Assembly (NCBI RefSeq): GCF_009650995.1
Contig: NZ_WHVV01000004.1
Span: 62,001-126,000 of the forward strand
Direction: 5' to 3'
DNA from: Sporosarcina cascadiensis
GTDB lineage: Bacteria; Bacillota; Bacilli; Bacillales_A; Planococcaceae
DNA length: 64,000 nt
Under the pieces are notes generated by a model, which made no database searches, was not told the origin of the DNA, and saw only the letters and a program-made list of their open reading frames with translations. The position numbers and the translations under genes are program-made. Positions within the stretch are counted from its first letter, which is position 1. Each line of letters starts with the position of its first letter. Positions 16,342 through 25,669 of the stretch are shown piece after piece.

Positions 16342-17553
16342 TTACAAAATATCTATCTGTTCAAACATACTGAACATCGGCATCATAATTGCAAGAACAA
16401 TAGTCCCGACAATCGCAGCCAAGAAAACAATCATGATTGGCTCTATGAGGGCCTTCAAGCGGTCTGTTGCCGCTTCAACTTCCTTCTCATAGAAATCTGC
16501 GACTTTTGCCAGCATCGAGTCTAATGACCCAGTTTCCTCACCGATCGCAATCATATGGGGGATTAACGGAGGAAATGCCCAGTGGTTCATCATCGGCTCC
16601 GTCAGGGATCCGCCACGCTCCATCGACTGTCTCGATTCACCGATGACACGTGAGATAACTTCATTGCCAACCACTCGCTCCGTCATTGATAATGCCTGCA
16701 AAATGGGAACAGAGCTTGAAAACATCGAACTTAATGTACGTGTCATCATGGCAAGTGCTGACTTCTTAACAATATTGCCGAATATCGGGACTCTCAGCAA
16801 AAATGAATCTAGCATATACTTCCCCTGCGGATTGCTGCGCATTAATAGGATTCCAACCACAACAGCCGCTGCAAGCAAGACTAATAGATACCAATAATGC
16901 TGGACCCAGTCACTCGCCGCCATCACAAATCGCGTCAGCCATGGCAGTTCGCCCCCGATGCTATCGAACATATCGACAAACATCGGTACGACAAATGATA
17001 ACAGGAAAATGACAACGCCAATCGCCAAAATACCTACTACCACTGGATAAGCCATAGCCGAAACCACTTTCTGTCTCGTCCGGTATGCCTTCTCGTAGTG
17101 ATCGGCCAGCTGATCGAGCGCTTCATCGACCGTTCCAGACAATTCACCCGCGCTGATCATATTCAAAATCAGTGGCTCGAAAACTTTCGGATGTTTCTCA
17201 AAAGCGACTGAAAGCGGCGTCCCTGTCCGCAAATCTTCCTGAATCGAATTCAATATTTTCCGGAAGGCCGGCTGTTCCACTTGCATGGACAGAATTCTTA
17301 CAGCATCCACAATCGTCACGCCCGCCTGCAGCAAAGTGGAGAACTGCCGCAGGAACATAATGAGCTGATCGCGCTTCACCGGGCTGCCAATCGTAATATC
17401 TTTTGTCAGCACGGTTTCCTTCTGCTCCACAATGCTGACTACCCGGATTCCCTGGCTTTTCAGTTTAATTGCCGCGTCACGCTTATTGTTTGCCGTAATG
17501 GTCCCCCGCCGAATGGACTTGGCATCGCGACCTTCATAAGTAAAACGCGCCAC
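16342..17553 (-). CDS. pilC: PilC/GspF-family inner-membrane platform protein
   Basis: A 403-residue protein with two repeated GspF domains (first about 65-190, FLRQFSTLLQAGVTIVDAVR; second about 270-395, MTRTLSSMFSSSVPILQALS) and membrane segments after each repeat and at the C-terminus (IMIVFLAAIVGTIVLAIMM). PilC sits in the membrane and couples PilB and PilT rotation to pilin insertion or removal. The start is GTG with AGGAGG 10 bases upstream, two bases after the pilT stop. Confidence 0.96.
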   Translation of the reverse strand: MARFTYEGRDAKSIRRGTITANNKRDAAIKLKSQGIRVVSIVEQKETVLTKDITIGSPVKRDQLIMFLRQFSTLLQAGVTIVDAVRILSMQVEQPAFRKILNSIQEDLRTGTPLSVAFEKHPKVFEPLILNMISAGELSGTVDEALDQLADHYEKAYRTRQKVVSAMAYPVVVGILAIGVVIFLLSFVVPMFVDMFDSIGGELPWLTRFVMAASDWVQHYWYLLVLLAAAVVVGILLMRSNPQGKYMLDSFLLRVPIFGNIVKKSALAMMTRTLSSMFSSSVPILQALSMTERVVGNEVISRVIGESRQSMERGGSLTEPMMNHWAFPPLIPHMIAIGEETGSLDSMLAKVADFYEKEVEAATDRLKALIEPIMIVFLAAIVGTIVLAIMMPMFSMFEQIDIL

Positions 17554-17555
17554 GG

Positions 17556-18593
17556 TCAGTCATCCTCCTGCAAGTAAGGCTGTGCCATCTCATAAGAAAT
17601 AATCCTTTGTTCCAAAAGTCTTTTCACTGAATGGTCCATCATATGCATACCCTGCGCGCGACTCGTTTGGATAACATTAGGTATTTGATGTGCCTTTTCC
17701 GACCTGATCAAATTCGACACCGCCGGATTATTAATCATAATTTCGGTTGCAGCACGTCGTCCTTTCCTATCAGAAGTCTGGAACAGCCGCTGGGAAACAA
17801 CGGCGGTCAGCACACCCGCAAGCTGCACGCGAATCTGTGCCTGCTGGCCGTGAGGAAAGACGTCGATAATCCGGTCAATTGTGGAAGCGGCACTCCATGT
17901 GTGAAGTGTAGCCAAAACTAAGTGACCAGTTTCGGCTGCGGTAATGGCAGTCGAAATTGTCTCCAAGTCCCGCATTTCTCCGACGAGTATGACATCCGGG
18001 TCCTGCCGTAGCGCTGCCCGCAGACCGTCAGCGAATGACAGCGTATCGAATCCAACTTCCCGCTGATCGATAATCGAAGTACCGTGGTCATGCATATACT
18101 CAATCGGATCTTCCAGCGTAATGATATGTTTGCGCATCGTTTCATTCATATAGCGGATCATCGCCGCCAGTGTCGTCGATTTTCCTGACCCTGTAGGCCC
18201 TGTAACCAAGATTAATCCCTGCGCCGTATCAGCTAAATTTTTTAGTGTGTTGGGCATAAGTAAATCCTCGATCGTCGGTATTTTCGTAGGAATCGTCCGG
18301 AACGCCAATGAAATCGCCCCGCGTTGCTGAAACGCATTGACCCGGAAACGTGAGACGCCAGCAATCTCATAGGAGTAGTCGATCTGGCCAGCTTCTTTGA
18401 AATTCGCCAACATTTTTTTAGGAACTGTCTGGTTCGCAATTTCCCGAGTATCGTCTTCGTTCAGTACTGTTTCACCGTATCGCTTCAACTCGCCATGTAT
18501 ACGGAATACAGGAGGGACGCCGACTGTGAGGTGAATATCAGAAGCTTTCATTTGAAACGCATCAGTTAGTAATTGATCAATTCGTTCTGGCAT
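17556..18593 (-). CDS. pilT: Pilus retraction ATPase PilT
   Basis: A 345-residue hexameric ATPase that depolymerises pili and drives twitching. Walker A GPTGSGKST at 132-140; Walker B region ILVGEMRDLET near 203-213; His box LATLHTW around 228-233, where Trp replaces the usual Ser/Asn; and the PilT-specific C-terminal AVSNLIRSEKAHQI motif (AIRNLIRE type). That motif and the length separate it from PilB. The ATG at 18593 has AGGGG 9 bases before it and is preferred over GTG 18599. Confidence 0.96.
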   Translation of the reverse strand: MPERIDQLLTDAFQMKASDIHLTVGVPPVFRIHGELKRYGETVLNEDDTREIANQTVPKKMLANFKEAGQIDYSYEIAGVSRFRVNAFQQRGAISLAFRTIPTKIPTIEDLLMPNTLKNLADTAQGLILVTGPTGSGKSTTLAAMIRYMNETMRKHIITLEDPIEYMHDHGTSIIDQREVGFDTLSFADGLRAALRQDPDVILVGEMRDLETISTAITAAETGHLVLATLHTWSAASTIDRIIDVFPHGQQAQIRVQLAGVLTAVVSQRLFQTSDRKGRRAATEIMINNPAVSNLIRSEKAHQIPNVIQTSRAQGMHMMDHSVKRLLEQRIISYEMAQPYLQEDD

Positions 18594-18605
18594 TAGCACA
18601 CACCC

Positions 18606-20267
18606 CTATTCAATCAAGGCCACTCGCAACACTTCCTCAGTAGTTGTAATGCCCTGCTTTACTTTTTCTAAACCATCATCAATCAGGAAAATCGTCGCAC
18701 TACGCTCCGCAATTTCCCGCATGACGCTCGGTGACATATTATTATTGATGGCTTCGCGCATCTCCGCGTTGATAAGTAATACTTCATGAATCGCAATTCG
18801 TCCGCGGTAGCCGGTCATATTACACGCCGGACAGCCCGCCCCGCGGTTGACTGCTTCAATCGTCATACCGCGTTTCGCGAAAATCTCCTGCTCACGCTGT
18901 GTTGCCGGCTGGCGTGTACCGCAGTCGCGGCAAACTCTCCGAATCAAACGCTGCGCGACGATGGCATTCAATGAAGCCGTCAGCAAAAACGGCTCCACGC
19001 CCATATCGAGCAGACGCGAAATAGAGGCGACAGAATCGTTCGTATGGATCGTACTTAAAACTAAATGCCCCGTCAATGACGCTCGAATCGCAATTTCCAC
19101 GGTCTCTTTATCACGGATTTCACCGACCATGACAATATCGGGGTCCTGCCGCAAAATCGAGCGCAGTCCTGTCGCGAACGACAATCCGACATTGTTATTC
19201 ACCTGTATTTGATTGATTCCTTCGAGCTGATACTCGACCGGATCTTCAATCGTAATGATATTGACGTCTTCATCATTCAGCCTATTTAATGCCGCGTATA
19301 GCGTAGATGATTTACCTGAGCCGGTTGGTCCTGAAATTAATATGATGCCGTTCGGCTTTTCGATTTCCTCTAAAAAGCGTTTCAAATTAGTCGGACCGAA
19401 GCCGAGCTTAGCCAAGTCGTTCAGCGAGCTGCTCAAGTCCAAAATCCGCATGACGACCTTCTCTCCAAAAACGGTCGGCAGAGTAGAAAGGCGCAGGTCA
19501 ATCGGCCGGAAATCAATTGTAATCTTAATTCGGCCGTCCTGCGGGATGCGTGATTCAGTAATATTCAGATTTCCCATGATTTTGATCCGCGCAATCAGCA
19601 TGGACTGCATATGCTTTGGAAGCACCCGCTCCGTATGCAGTTTTCCGTCCACACGGAAACGGATGACGACCTGGTGTTCCTGCGGGTCGATGTGGATATC
19701 ACTCGCTTTCATAGATACAGCGCTCGAAATAATCTGATTGACGAGCCGGACGATCGGCGAATCATTATCAACTAGTTCTTCTTGCTGCTGTTCGGCTTGC
19801 GGTTCGGGTTCATCGAATACAATATCGTCAAACAATTCGTCATCATAATACCTTGTAATTGTTCTCACAATATCATCTTTTGAAGCGATCGCCGTCTCAA
19901 TATGGAAACCGGTCGACAGACGCAGATCTTCAATCGTGTTATAGTCCATCGGGTCCGCCATCGCGACGAATAATTTATCGCCATCGCGCTTTAGCGGTAC
20001 AATCATTTTCTGCTTCGCAAGTCCTTTCGGCACTACGTTAAAGAGTTTCGGATCAAACGGATAGCGAAATAAATTCACATGCGGTATGCCGAGCTGGAAC
20101 TCCAGCACTTCAATCAGCTGCTGCTCAGTAATATAGCCCCGCTGCAGCAATGCGTCCCCAAGCCGCTGATCCCGCGGCTTGTCTTTCAGCGTGCTCATCA
20201 GCTGCTCATCCGTCAATAATCCGGATTCTATTAATAAATCACCCAGACGCTTTCTAGTTGATGCCAT
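18606..20267 (-). CDS. pilB: Pilus assembly ATPase PilB
   Basis: A 553-residue GspE/PilB ATPase. N-terminal MshEN-type domain (about 1-140, RLGDLLIESGLLTDEQL and RLGDALLQRGYITEQQL, the duplicated segments known to bind c-di-GMP in some homologues), then a catalytic domain with Walker A GPTGSGKSS at 313-321, VGEIRDKET in the Walker B region, STIHTND, and a four-cysteine zinc site (Cys446, Cys449, Cys479, Cys482). It powers pilus extension. It is followed at 13 bp by pilT. Confidence 0.96.
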   Translation of the reverse strand: MASTRKRLGDLLIESGLLTDEQLMSTLKDKPRDQRLGDALLQRGYITEQQLIEVLEFQLGIPHVNLFRYPFDPKLFNVVPKGLAKQKMIVPLKRDGDKLFVAMADPMDYNTIEDLRLSTGFHIETAIASKDDIVRTITRYYDDELFDDIVFDEPEPQAEQQQEELVDNDSPIVRLVNQIISSAVSMKASDIHIDPQEHQVVIRFRVDGKLHTERVLPKHMQSMLIARIKIMGNLNITESRIPQDGRIKITIDFRPIDLRLSTLPTVFGEKVVMRILDLSSSLNDLAKLGFGPTNLKRFLEEIEKPNGIILISGPTGSGKSSTLYAALNRLNDEDVNIITIEDPVEYQLEGINQIQVNNNVGLSFATGLRSILRQDPDIVMVGEIRDKETVEIAIRASLTGHLVLSTIHTNDSVASISRLLDMGVEPFLLTASLNAIVAQRLIRRVCRDCGTRQPATQREQEIFAKRGMTIEAVNRGAGCPACNMTGYRGRIAIHEVLLINAEMREAINNNMSPSVMREIAERSATIFLIDDGLEKVKQGITTTEEVLRVALIE

Positions 20268-20282
20268 CTGAATCCCCCTCTG

Positions 20283-21686
20283 TCAGTCGATTGGATTGCC
20301 GTCTTTGTCGAACTTCATGATGTTTCCGCCTTTATCATAGATGACTTTATTGTCGTCTTTTCCGCCTGATGCATTTGGTTTAGAAGTATCGTTTCCAGGC
20401 TTGCCGGATGAATTTCCGCTATTTCCTGAACCAGTCCCTCCATTACCGTTTGTGTTTCCGGCAGATGAACCGCCTTCATTCGAATCACTGCTTCCGAAGT
20501 CGCCTTCTGTCCCGCTTTCAACACTGCCACCGCTTGTCCCGTTCTGAATCAGATGATGACGTTCCACCCGCGGAATTGGCATATAGAAATCTACTGAAAT
20601 ATCTTCATAGTCTTCGAGTGCGCCGTTGAGCATTACTTTCCGCTTCACTGTCGCTTCGAGTCCTTTCTTTCCGCTGTCCAATGTTTCCTTGACACCCGGC
20701 GAAACGAAGGCACTATAGCGGATCACCGTTTTCGGCTCGTAGGTCTTCAATGTTTCAACTTCTGGTTCATAACTATGAACAAACGGCAGTCCTTCCACCG
20801 TCAGTTCAAGTTGGGAGTTTGTCCAATTGGTATGAATGGTGAATACGGTTTGATTCGGATTGGAAAATAGTAAATTCAGACCGAGCTTACGGTTGATCGC
20901 CGCTTCAAAACCAGGCTGCACTTCCGCCGTCAACTCGCTGCTTATATTTCGCTCGTCAATAATCCAGTTCGTCTGGAGCGCCGCCGCGTACAGTATGGAT
21001 GCCATGATGGTCATCTCTTCATCCGAGGCAGCCGCCGATTCCTTGCCCTCCAAAAATTCTGTGAATGAAAACGTGGAGTTCGGCTGAATTTCCGTTCCAT
21101 CCAGGTCATTCATCAACAACCGGATACCTTTTGGAACCTCCGAGAGCTGATAATATGCCGTCGCAATGGTCTGTGTCTGTGAATACAAATTAGGAATAAA
21201 TTCAGGCAGATGAATCCGCTGCGGCATGATTCCACTGCGCACATATTCTTCTATTTTAGAAGCGACCGTATCTACTTCATCTTCCGAGAATGAGAGCGAA
21301 TCAAAATTCTGTTTCAGCACCGTTCGCAACCCATCACGCGAAACATCCGCAATCAAAGCATTATCCTGCCCGGAAGCCGCTTGCGAAAGCGTGGCGTCCG
21401 GATCGAATGTAATCACTTCAGCGGGCACCTGAACAGAATAATCCTGCACAAGCAGCTCAACTTGCAGATTCTCATCCAGTTCGTTGAAGTCACCCGCCAG
21501 CTTCTCCTTCGCTTTTTTACGGCTCATCTTTGATACATCAAAAGGCCCGACATACGTATGCTTGCCGAAACGCTTGATGTTTGAGAAGAAGCCGTCACCT
21601 GCGTACGTGTCCTGGACGAAGAGTGCGGAGAGAGCCAGGAGTGCGGCTGCACAGAGCAGGGTTATTGTGTATAGTTTTGGTTTCAT
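20283..21686 (-). CDS. Exported VanW-family protein with G5-like domain
   Basis: A 467-residue secreted protein with a signal peptide (LYTITLLCAAALLALSALFV, predicted cleavage after DTYA). A VanW-like domain occupies the middle (NSTFSFTEFLEG; INRKLGLNLLFSNPNQTVFT), a G5-like domain follows (KTVIRYSAFVSPGVKETLDS, about 325-385), then a glycine/serine/asparagine-rich linker of about 60 residues and a charged tail. G5 and VanW domains are associated with cell-wall or glycan binding. It heads pilB-pilT-pilC with a 15-bp gap, so it probably helps the pilus cross or attach to the wall. The exact function is not known to me. Confidence 0.75.
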   Translation of the reverse strand: MKPKLYTITLLCAAALLALSALFVQDTYAGDGFFSNIKRFGKHTYVGPFDVSKMSRKKAKEKLAGDFNELDENLQVELLVQDYSVQVPAEVITFDPDATLSQAASGQDNALIADVSRDGLRTVLKQNFDSLSFSEDEVDTVASKIEEYVRSGIMPQRIHLPEFIPNLYSQTQTIATAYYQLSEVPKGIRLLMNDLDGTEIQPNSTFSFTEFLEGKESAAASDEEMTIMASILYAAALQTNWIIDERNISSELTAEVQPGFEAAINRKLGLNLLFSNPNQTVFTIHTNWTNSQLELTVEGLPFVHSYEPEVETLKTYEPKTVIRYSAFVSPGVKETLDSGKKGLEATVKRKVMLNGALEDYEDISVDFYMPIPRVERHHLIQNGTSGGSVESGTEGDFGSSDSNEGGSSAGNTNGNGGTGSGNSGNSSGKPGNDTSKPNASGGKDDNKVIYDKGGNIMKFDKDGNPID

Positions 21687-21854
21687 AACATACCTCTCTC
21701 ACATATTTTTTATTCACATTTATTAGTTGCCAATTAACCAACATGACCTCACAAAATTATGCATTACTTGGAGCTGAGTTGAAGAAAAAATGCAAATAAC
21801 CGTATGAACAGAATGTGTAATGGAAAACTTAAATTTATTTGGAGGCTTTTCACT

Positions 21855-23423
21855 TTATTTTTCTTTGAAATCCGTCTTCGATAGGTGAGTAGTGCCGTAA
21901 GGAGGACCTGTTTGTACAGGAGGTGCAGGTTCCGGATCTTTTATACCTGGCCCAATTGGAACGCTTTCTACGTTTGGTTTTTTATAATTCACAGTAGCTC
22001 CACCATTAGCAGTGAAATTATCCGCATAAATTGCTCCATTTACGCTCCCTCCACCCGATAACTTAACTTCGGCATTCGGTGCTAAAATCATAGTTGGATC
22101 GGCTTTTACACCTCCACTGATTGAAACTTTTTCCCCGCCAGTTAAAATATTGCCCTTTATGCCACCGCCACCCGTCATAGTAATGTTGGCATCTTCCGCA
22201 TAAAACGATCCGTTTATTTGAGTTTCATCAGAAAAGAAGACTTCTTTATGTTTATTAGTAGTAGAACCTTGCAAGAAGATTCCTAATTGATTCGCAGATG
22301 AGCTATTACCAATAGAACCCTTTACATTAATTTTGTCACTTACCATAAAAGTCAATTTACCTGTACCTATAACTTGAATATGACCTTGAATAACATCAAG
22401 ATTATCTACTACAATAACTCTGTCTTCATTACCCACATTTATTTTTAAGGTATTATTTTGGTCCACTTTAAGATTAGTTAAATGAAGGTTTTCTGTCATG
22501 TCCAAGGTATAATTATCTGTCATCCAGTTATCGGCATATAAACTACCATTCTTAATAACTTCTTTTTTATTATTTCCATTTGTAATGGTTATATTGGATG
22601 GCATATTATATGGAGGAAATTCCGGAAAACCAGGAAGCTCTATTACTCCCTCATCTTTCAGCCCTATAGGTATTGTTGTATTCATCCAATCCGGCTTTTT
22701 GAGAGCATCGTTCTCAGAGCCACTTGGAACAAATATATTTCCTGAAATTGAAGCACCGCCATCAAGAGTAACAGACTTATCCCCTTTCAAATTGGTGCCG
22801 ACACTTCCATTGATCGTTCCATTAGGCATTTTTATAGTACCGTTAACAAAAACCGCTGTTCCCTCAGGTACATTTATTGTAGGCAAGCTTGAGTTTGTTC
22901 CATTATTACCTGAGCTTGGGTTGTCTGAATTTCCACCCTGACCTGGGGGAAGTGAAGTTGTCGGTTCGTAACTAACGTGTATTTTTTGAACAACAGTTCT
23001 TTCTTTTTTACCGATTTTCCCTGTAGATTCAATAACTAGTTCTTCAGTGGAACCTTCCTTATTTATAATAAGAGTTTTAATTTTCGGCTTTTCATTTTGA
23101 AAACTTTCAAAGTCAACTTTTTTTACATCCTCTATAATATTCGCAGATATTATTTCAGAATATACTGCATTAAAAAATTCTGTTGAACTTTTATAATCAA
23201 TATTTTCAGCATTATTTTCAGCAATTTTATTAATTTTTACAAGTGCATAATTCACCCCTGCCTCAGCGATGTAAAAAACTGATTGATCGTCCCGTTCCCC
23301 TCTTGTAATAAAAGAGTTATTGAATGATAGTCCCAATATGGAGGCACCAAGCACCATTAGAACCACTAAAACCATTAGAACAGCAACAAGAGTAAAACCT
23401 CTTTCTTTTTGCAAACAGAACAC
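21855..23423 (-). CDS. PilX-like minor pilin with a large C-terminal repeat domain
   Basis: A 522-residue protein. The N-terminus has a class III prepilin signal (KERG/FTLVAVLMVLVVLMVLG); Val instead of Glu at +5 is typical of PilX/GspK-like minor pilins. Residues about 45-150 form the pilin-like part, followed by a Pro/Gly/Asn linker. About 175-480 is rich in short hydrophobic-Gly-Asn repeats (NGTIKMPNGTINGSVG; SVNGAIYADNFTANGGATVN), suggesting a right-handed beta-helix as in bactofilin-like or DUF7305 domains. It could be a tip adhesin. The gene overlaps no other, but starts 2 bases after the next minor pilin stop. Confidence 0.75.
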   Translation of the reverse strand: MFCLQKERGFTLVAVLMVLVVLMVLGASILGLSFNNSFITRGERDDQSVFYIAEAGVNYALVKINKIAENNAENIDYKSSTEFFNAVYSEIISANIIEDVKKVDFESFQNEKPKIKTLIINKEGSTEELVIESTGKIGKKERTVVQKIHVSYEPTTSLPPGQGGNSDNPSSGNNGTNSSLPTINVPEGTAVFVNGTIKMPNGTINGSVGTNLKGDKSVTLDGGASISGNIFVPSGSENDALKKPDWMNTTIPIGLKDEGVIELPGFPEFPPYNMPSNITITNGNNKKEVIKNGSLYADNWMTDNYTLDMTENLHLTNLKVDQNNTLKINVGNEDRVIVVDNLDVIQGHIQVIGTGKLTFMVSDKINVKGSIGNSSSANQLGIFLQGSTTNKHKEVFFSDETQINGSFYAEDANITMTGGGGIKGNILTGGEKVSISGGVKADPTMILAPNAEVKLSGGGSVNGAIYADNFTANGGATVNYKKPNVESVPIGPGIKDPEPAPPVQTGPPYGTTHLSKTDFKEK

Positions 23424-23425
23424 CC

Positions 23426-23869
23426 CTATCTGGTAGTTATCGTAGTTTCTGCCTTAATATAATTTCTTTCATATTTTTCTTTGCTCTTAATCTCTATGTG
23501 GACTGTTTTGGCAGATATAGGTGTAACTAAGAAGCTTTCAATGTTATCAGCAAGTATTTCATCATTTTTATAAAGTATGTTCCCAACTTTTTCATATTTG
23601 TCATTCCCAATTAACAGTACATTATCATTATTAACATTAAAATTATTTTTTCTGCGTATTTCTTTTGTGATGTATTTAAAAACATACTGAATTGATTGTT
23701 GGTGAGTAGTTCTTTCCTCTTGTATCTCATATTCTTTTTGTCCAGTGAAATATAAACTGAAAACTAATATTCCCACTGATGACAAAATTACTAAAACGGC
23801 TAGCAACTCAACAAGAGTAACTCCAACTTGACTCCGAAGAGATTTTTTAATTAGTTGTTTTCCCACCAT
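23426..23869 (-). CDS. PilW/ComGF-like minor pilin
   Basis: A 147-residue prepilin-like protein: leader of 16 residues ending SQVG, cleavage before VTLVELLAVLVILSSVGILV with Glu at +5, then a domain rich in Lys, Asn and Ile (IQYVFKYITKEIRRKNNFNV) that resembles the common minor-pilin fold. It lies between PilV-like and PilX-like genes, the usual order of minor pilin clusters that prime assembly. Its start overlaps the PilV-like gene by 19 bases. Base composition is AT-richer than the pil ATPase genes. Confidence 0.75.
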   Translation of the reverse strand: MVGKQLIKKSLRSQVGVTLVELLAVLVILSSVGILVFSLYFTGQKEYEIQEERTTHQQSIQYVFKYITKEIRRKNNFNVNNDNVLLIGNDKYEKVGNILYKNDEILADNIESFLVTPISAKTVHIEIKSKEKYERNYIKAETTITTR

Positions 23870-24285
23870 AATATCGTCTCCATTTGTGCTCTTTGTTTTT
23901 TAGTATTGCTCAGTTCAAATACTTTTACTATAACATGAGACATTTGGTTGTTTGGTTCTTTTAAGTCAACTAAGATTATATAATTTATATTATTATAAAG
24001 CTGATCTTTTATATAAGTCTTTTTCGTAGGAGAATCCAGAGTAAATCCTAAGTTTTTTATATTAGTAACAGTAGTTGGATAAACTCTACTATCATTTTTT
24101 ATGTCTATTATATTTTCCATTGTCGCTTGAGCAATATATGTCGCATCCATAATTTCATTAGATATATTATTTTGTTTTGCCACGATTGGAAAAAAGGTCA
24201 AAAATGATACGATTAAGAGAGATAAAATGACAAGAGATGCCAATATCTCCACCAATGTCATTCCTCTTTCATTGTTTGCTTTCAT
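23851..24285 (-). CDS. PilV-like minor pilin
   Basis: A 144-residue prepilin-like protein with leader ending NERG, cleavage before MTLVEILASLVILSLLIVSF (Glu at +5), and a short globular part ending METILWWENN. The ATG at 24285 has AAAGGAG about 8 bases upstream. A longer in-frame start at 24324 would put the prepilin site unusually far in. It is the first gene of the three-gene minor pilin group, 111 bp beyond the folC stop. No terminator is evident in that gap. Confidence 0.75.
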   Translation of the reverse strand: MKANNERGMTLVEILASLVILSLLIVSFLTFFPIVAKQNNISNEIMDATYIAQATMENIIDIKNDSRVYPTTVTNIKNLGFTLDSPTKKTYIKDQLYNNINYIILVDLKEPNNQMSHVIVKVFELSNTKKQRAQMETILWWENN

Positions 24286-24396
24286 GACGATTCTCCTTTC
24301 CTCTATATCTCTCATTATCTTCATATAATACGGCCTGTCATCAAACTAAATACCTTATTTTCTAAATGATTGCTAGTTAATTTGATCTGATTAAGT

Positions 24397-25608
24397 CTAT
24401 TGTCTCATTAAACTACTCAACAAGTAAAGAGAGCCAACCACAACTTTTATGTCTTTTTCTGCACAAGTTAGATCCAATTCATCTGCCGATAGGACTTCGC
24501 TGTTTTCTATGGTGCAGACAGCCTGCAGGTCTTCCGCTTTTGCTGCTTGGGCATGTGGGAAGTTGACGAATGTGAAACGGCTGGCGAGTGGAGATAGGAT
24601 TTCTATAGTTTTCGCATAGTCTTTTGTATTCAGCATGCCGACGATCCAGTGCACTTTTTCATTGGGAAATTCCTGCCGGATGGTTTCCACTAGTTTTCCG
24701 GCAGCCGCAGGATTATGTGCACCGTCTATAAACACGCCTTCCCTGATTTCCTGAAAACGAAACGGCAGCTGGACATTGCGTATGGCATCCGCTACTTGCA
24801 TTTGCTGTAATGGAACGCCCGCCTGCAGCAACGCTTCGAGCGCCACCGCATGATTGACTGCTTGATGAGGCCCTTTCATCTTGCGTGACGGGATGCGGAA
24901 TTCTGATATGCCGCTGAAGACTTCGAGGTTTCTCTGTCTCATGACAAACTCTTCGCCATATATCCGTACCATGCTTTTATGGCGGGCAGCTTCGGCCAGG
25001 GCCACTTCTTTAGCTTCTGCCGGCAGATCTCCAATGACAGCAGGGATCAACGGTTTGATGATGCCCGCTTTATGTGCCGTGATCTCTGACAATGTATGTC
25101 CAAGAAATCCGGTATGATCGAGTGCAATCGACGTAATCACCGAAACCAGCGGCGTCACGACATTCGTACTGTCAAACCGTCCGCCCATTCCGGTTTCCAA
25201 TAAAACGTAATCAGGTGCAGCATTCCGAAAAGCCAAAAAAGCCGCCAGTGTCAGCAATTCGAAATCGGTCAGCATGCCGCTAATACCCGCTGCATTCATT
25301 TCCTCAAACACATACTCCAGTTCAGCTGGCGAAATAGGATCCCCGTTTATTCGGATCTGGTCATGGATATCAATCATCGCTGGCGAAGAAAACACGCCTG
25401 TCGAATAACCATGCGCCTGCAGCACTGCTTCCATCACTGCAATTGTCGAGCCTTTGCCGTTTGTGCCGGCGACATGAATGATGCGCAGGTCTTTTTCCGG
25501 ATTTAATACAAGTGAAAGTGCTTCTTCTATCGCTGCTAGCCCTGGTTTGATAGAGTCGTCACTCTCTATATCAAATTGTTTTTTATATTCATCAAGTTTT
25601 GGAATCAA
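24397..25608 (-). CDS. folC: Bifunctional folylpolyglutamate / dihydrofolate synthase
   Basis: A 403-residue Mur-ligase-family enzyme that adds glutamate to folates. ATP-binding HVAGTNGKGSTIAVMEAVL near 45-63, the FSSPAMIDIHDQIRINGDPI substrate loop, and FIDGAHNPAAAGKLVETI in the C-terminal domain. The start is TTG at 25608 with AGGAGG 8 bases upstream, giving the normal N-terminus IPKLDEYKKQF. Thirteen additional upstream codons lack a binding site. It is divergent from the ATP-grasp genes. Confidence 0.96.
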   Translation of the reverse strand: MIPKLDEYKKQFDIESDDSIKPGLAAIEEALSLVLNPEKDLRIIHVAGTNGKGSTIAVMEAVLQAHGYSTGVFSSPAMIDIHDQIRINGDPISPAELEYVFEEMNAAGISGMLTDFELLTLAAFLAFRNAAPDYVLLETGMGGRFDSTNVVTPLVSVITSIALDHTGFLGHTLSEITAHKAGIIKPLIPAVIGDLPAEAKEVALAEAARHKSMVRIYGEEFVMRQRNLEVFSGISEFRIPSRKMKGPHQAVNHAVALEALLQAGVPLQQMQVADAIRNVQLPFRFQEIREGVFIDGAHNPAAAGKLVETIRQEFPNEKVHWIVGMLNTKDYAKTIEILSPLASRFTFVNFPHAQAAKAEDLQAVCTIENSEVLSADELDLTCAEKDIKVVVGSLYLLSSLMRQ

Positions 25609-25645
25609 AGAAATTCCTCCTGTGCTAAAATTAATGTATAGATTC

Positions 25646-25654
25646 ATTATAGCA
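25646..25654 (-). promoter_or_regulatory. Extended -10 promoter of folC
   Basis: The minus strand reads TGCTATAATG, a perfect TATAAT with TG extension, about 38 bases before the folC TTG. The 61-bp folC/ATP-grasp intergenic space must hold both divergent promoters. Confidence 0.5.
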
Positions 25655-25669
25655 AAGGTGGCGGAGTGA

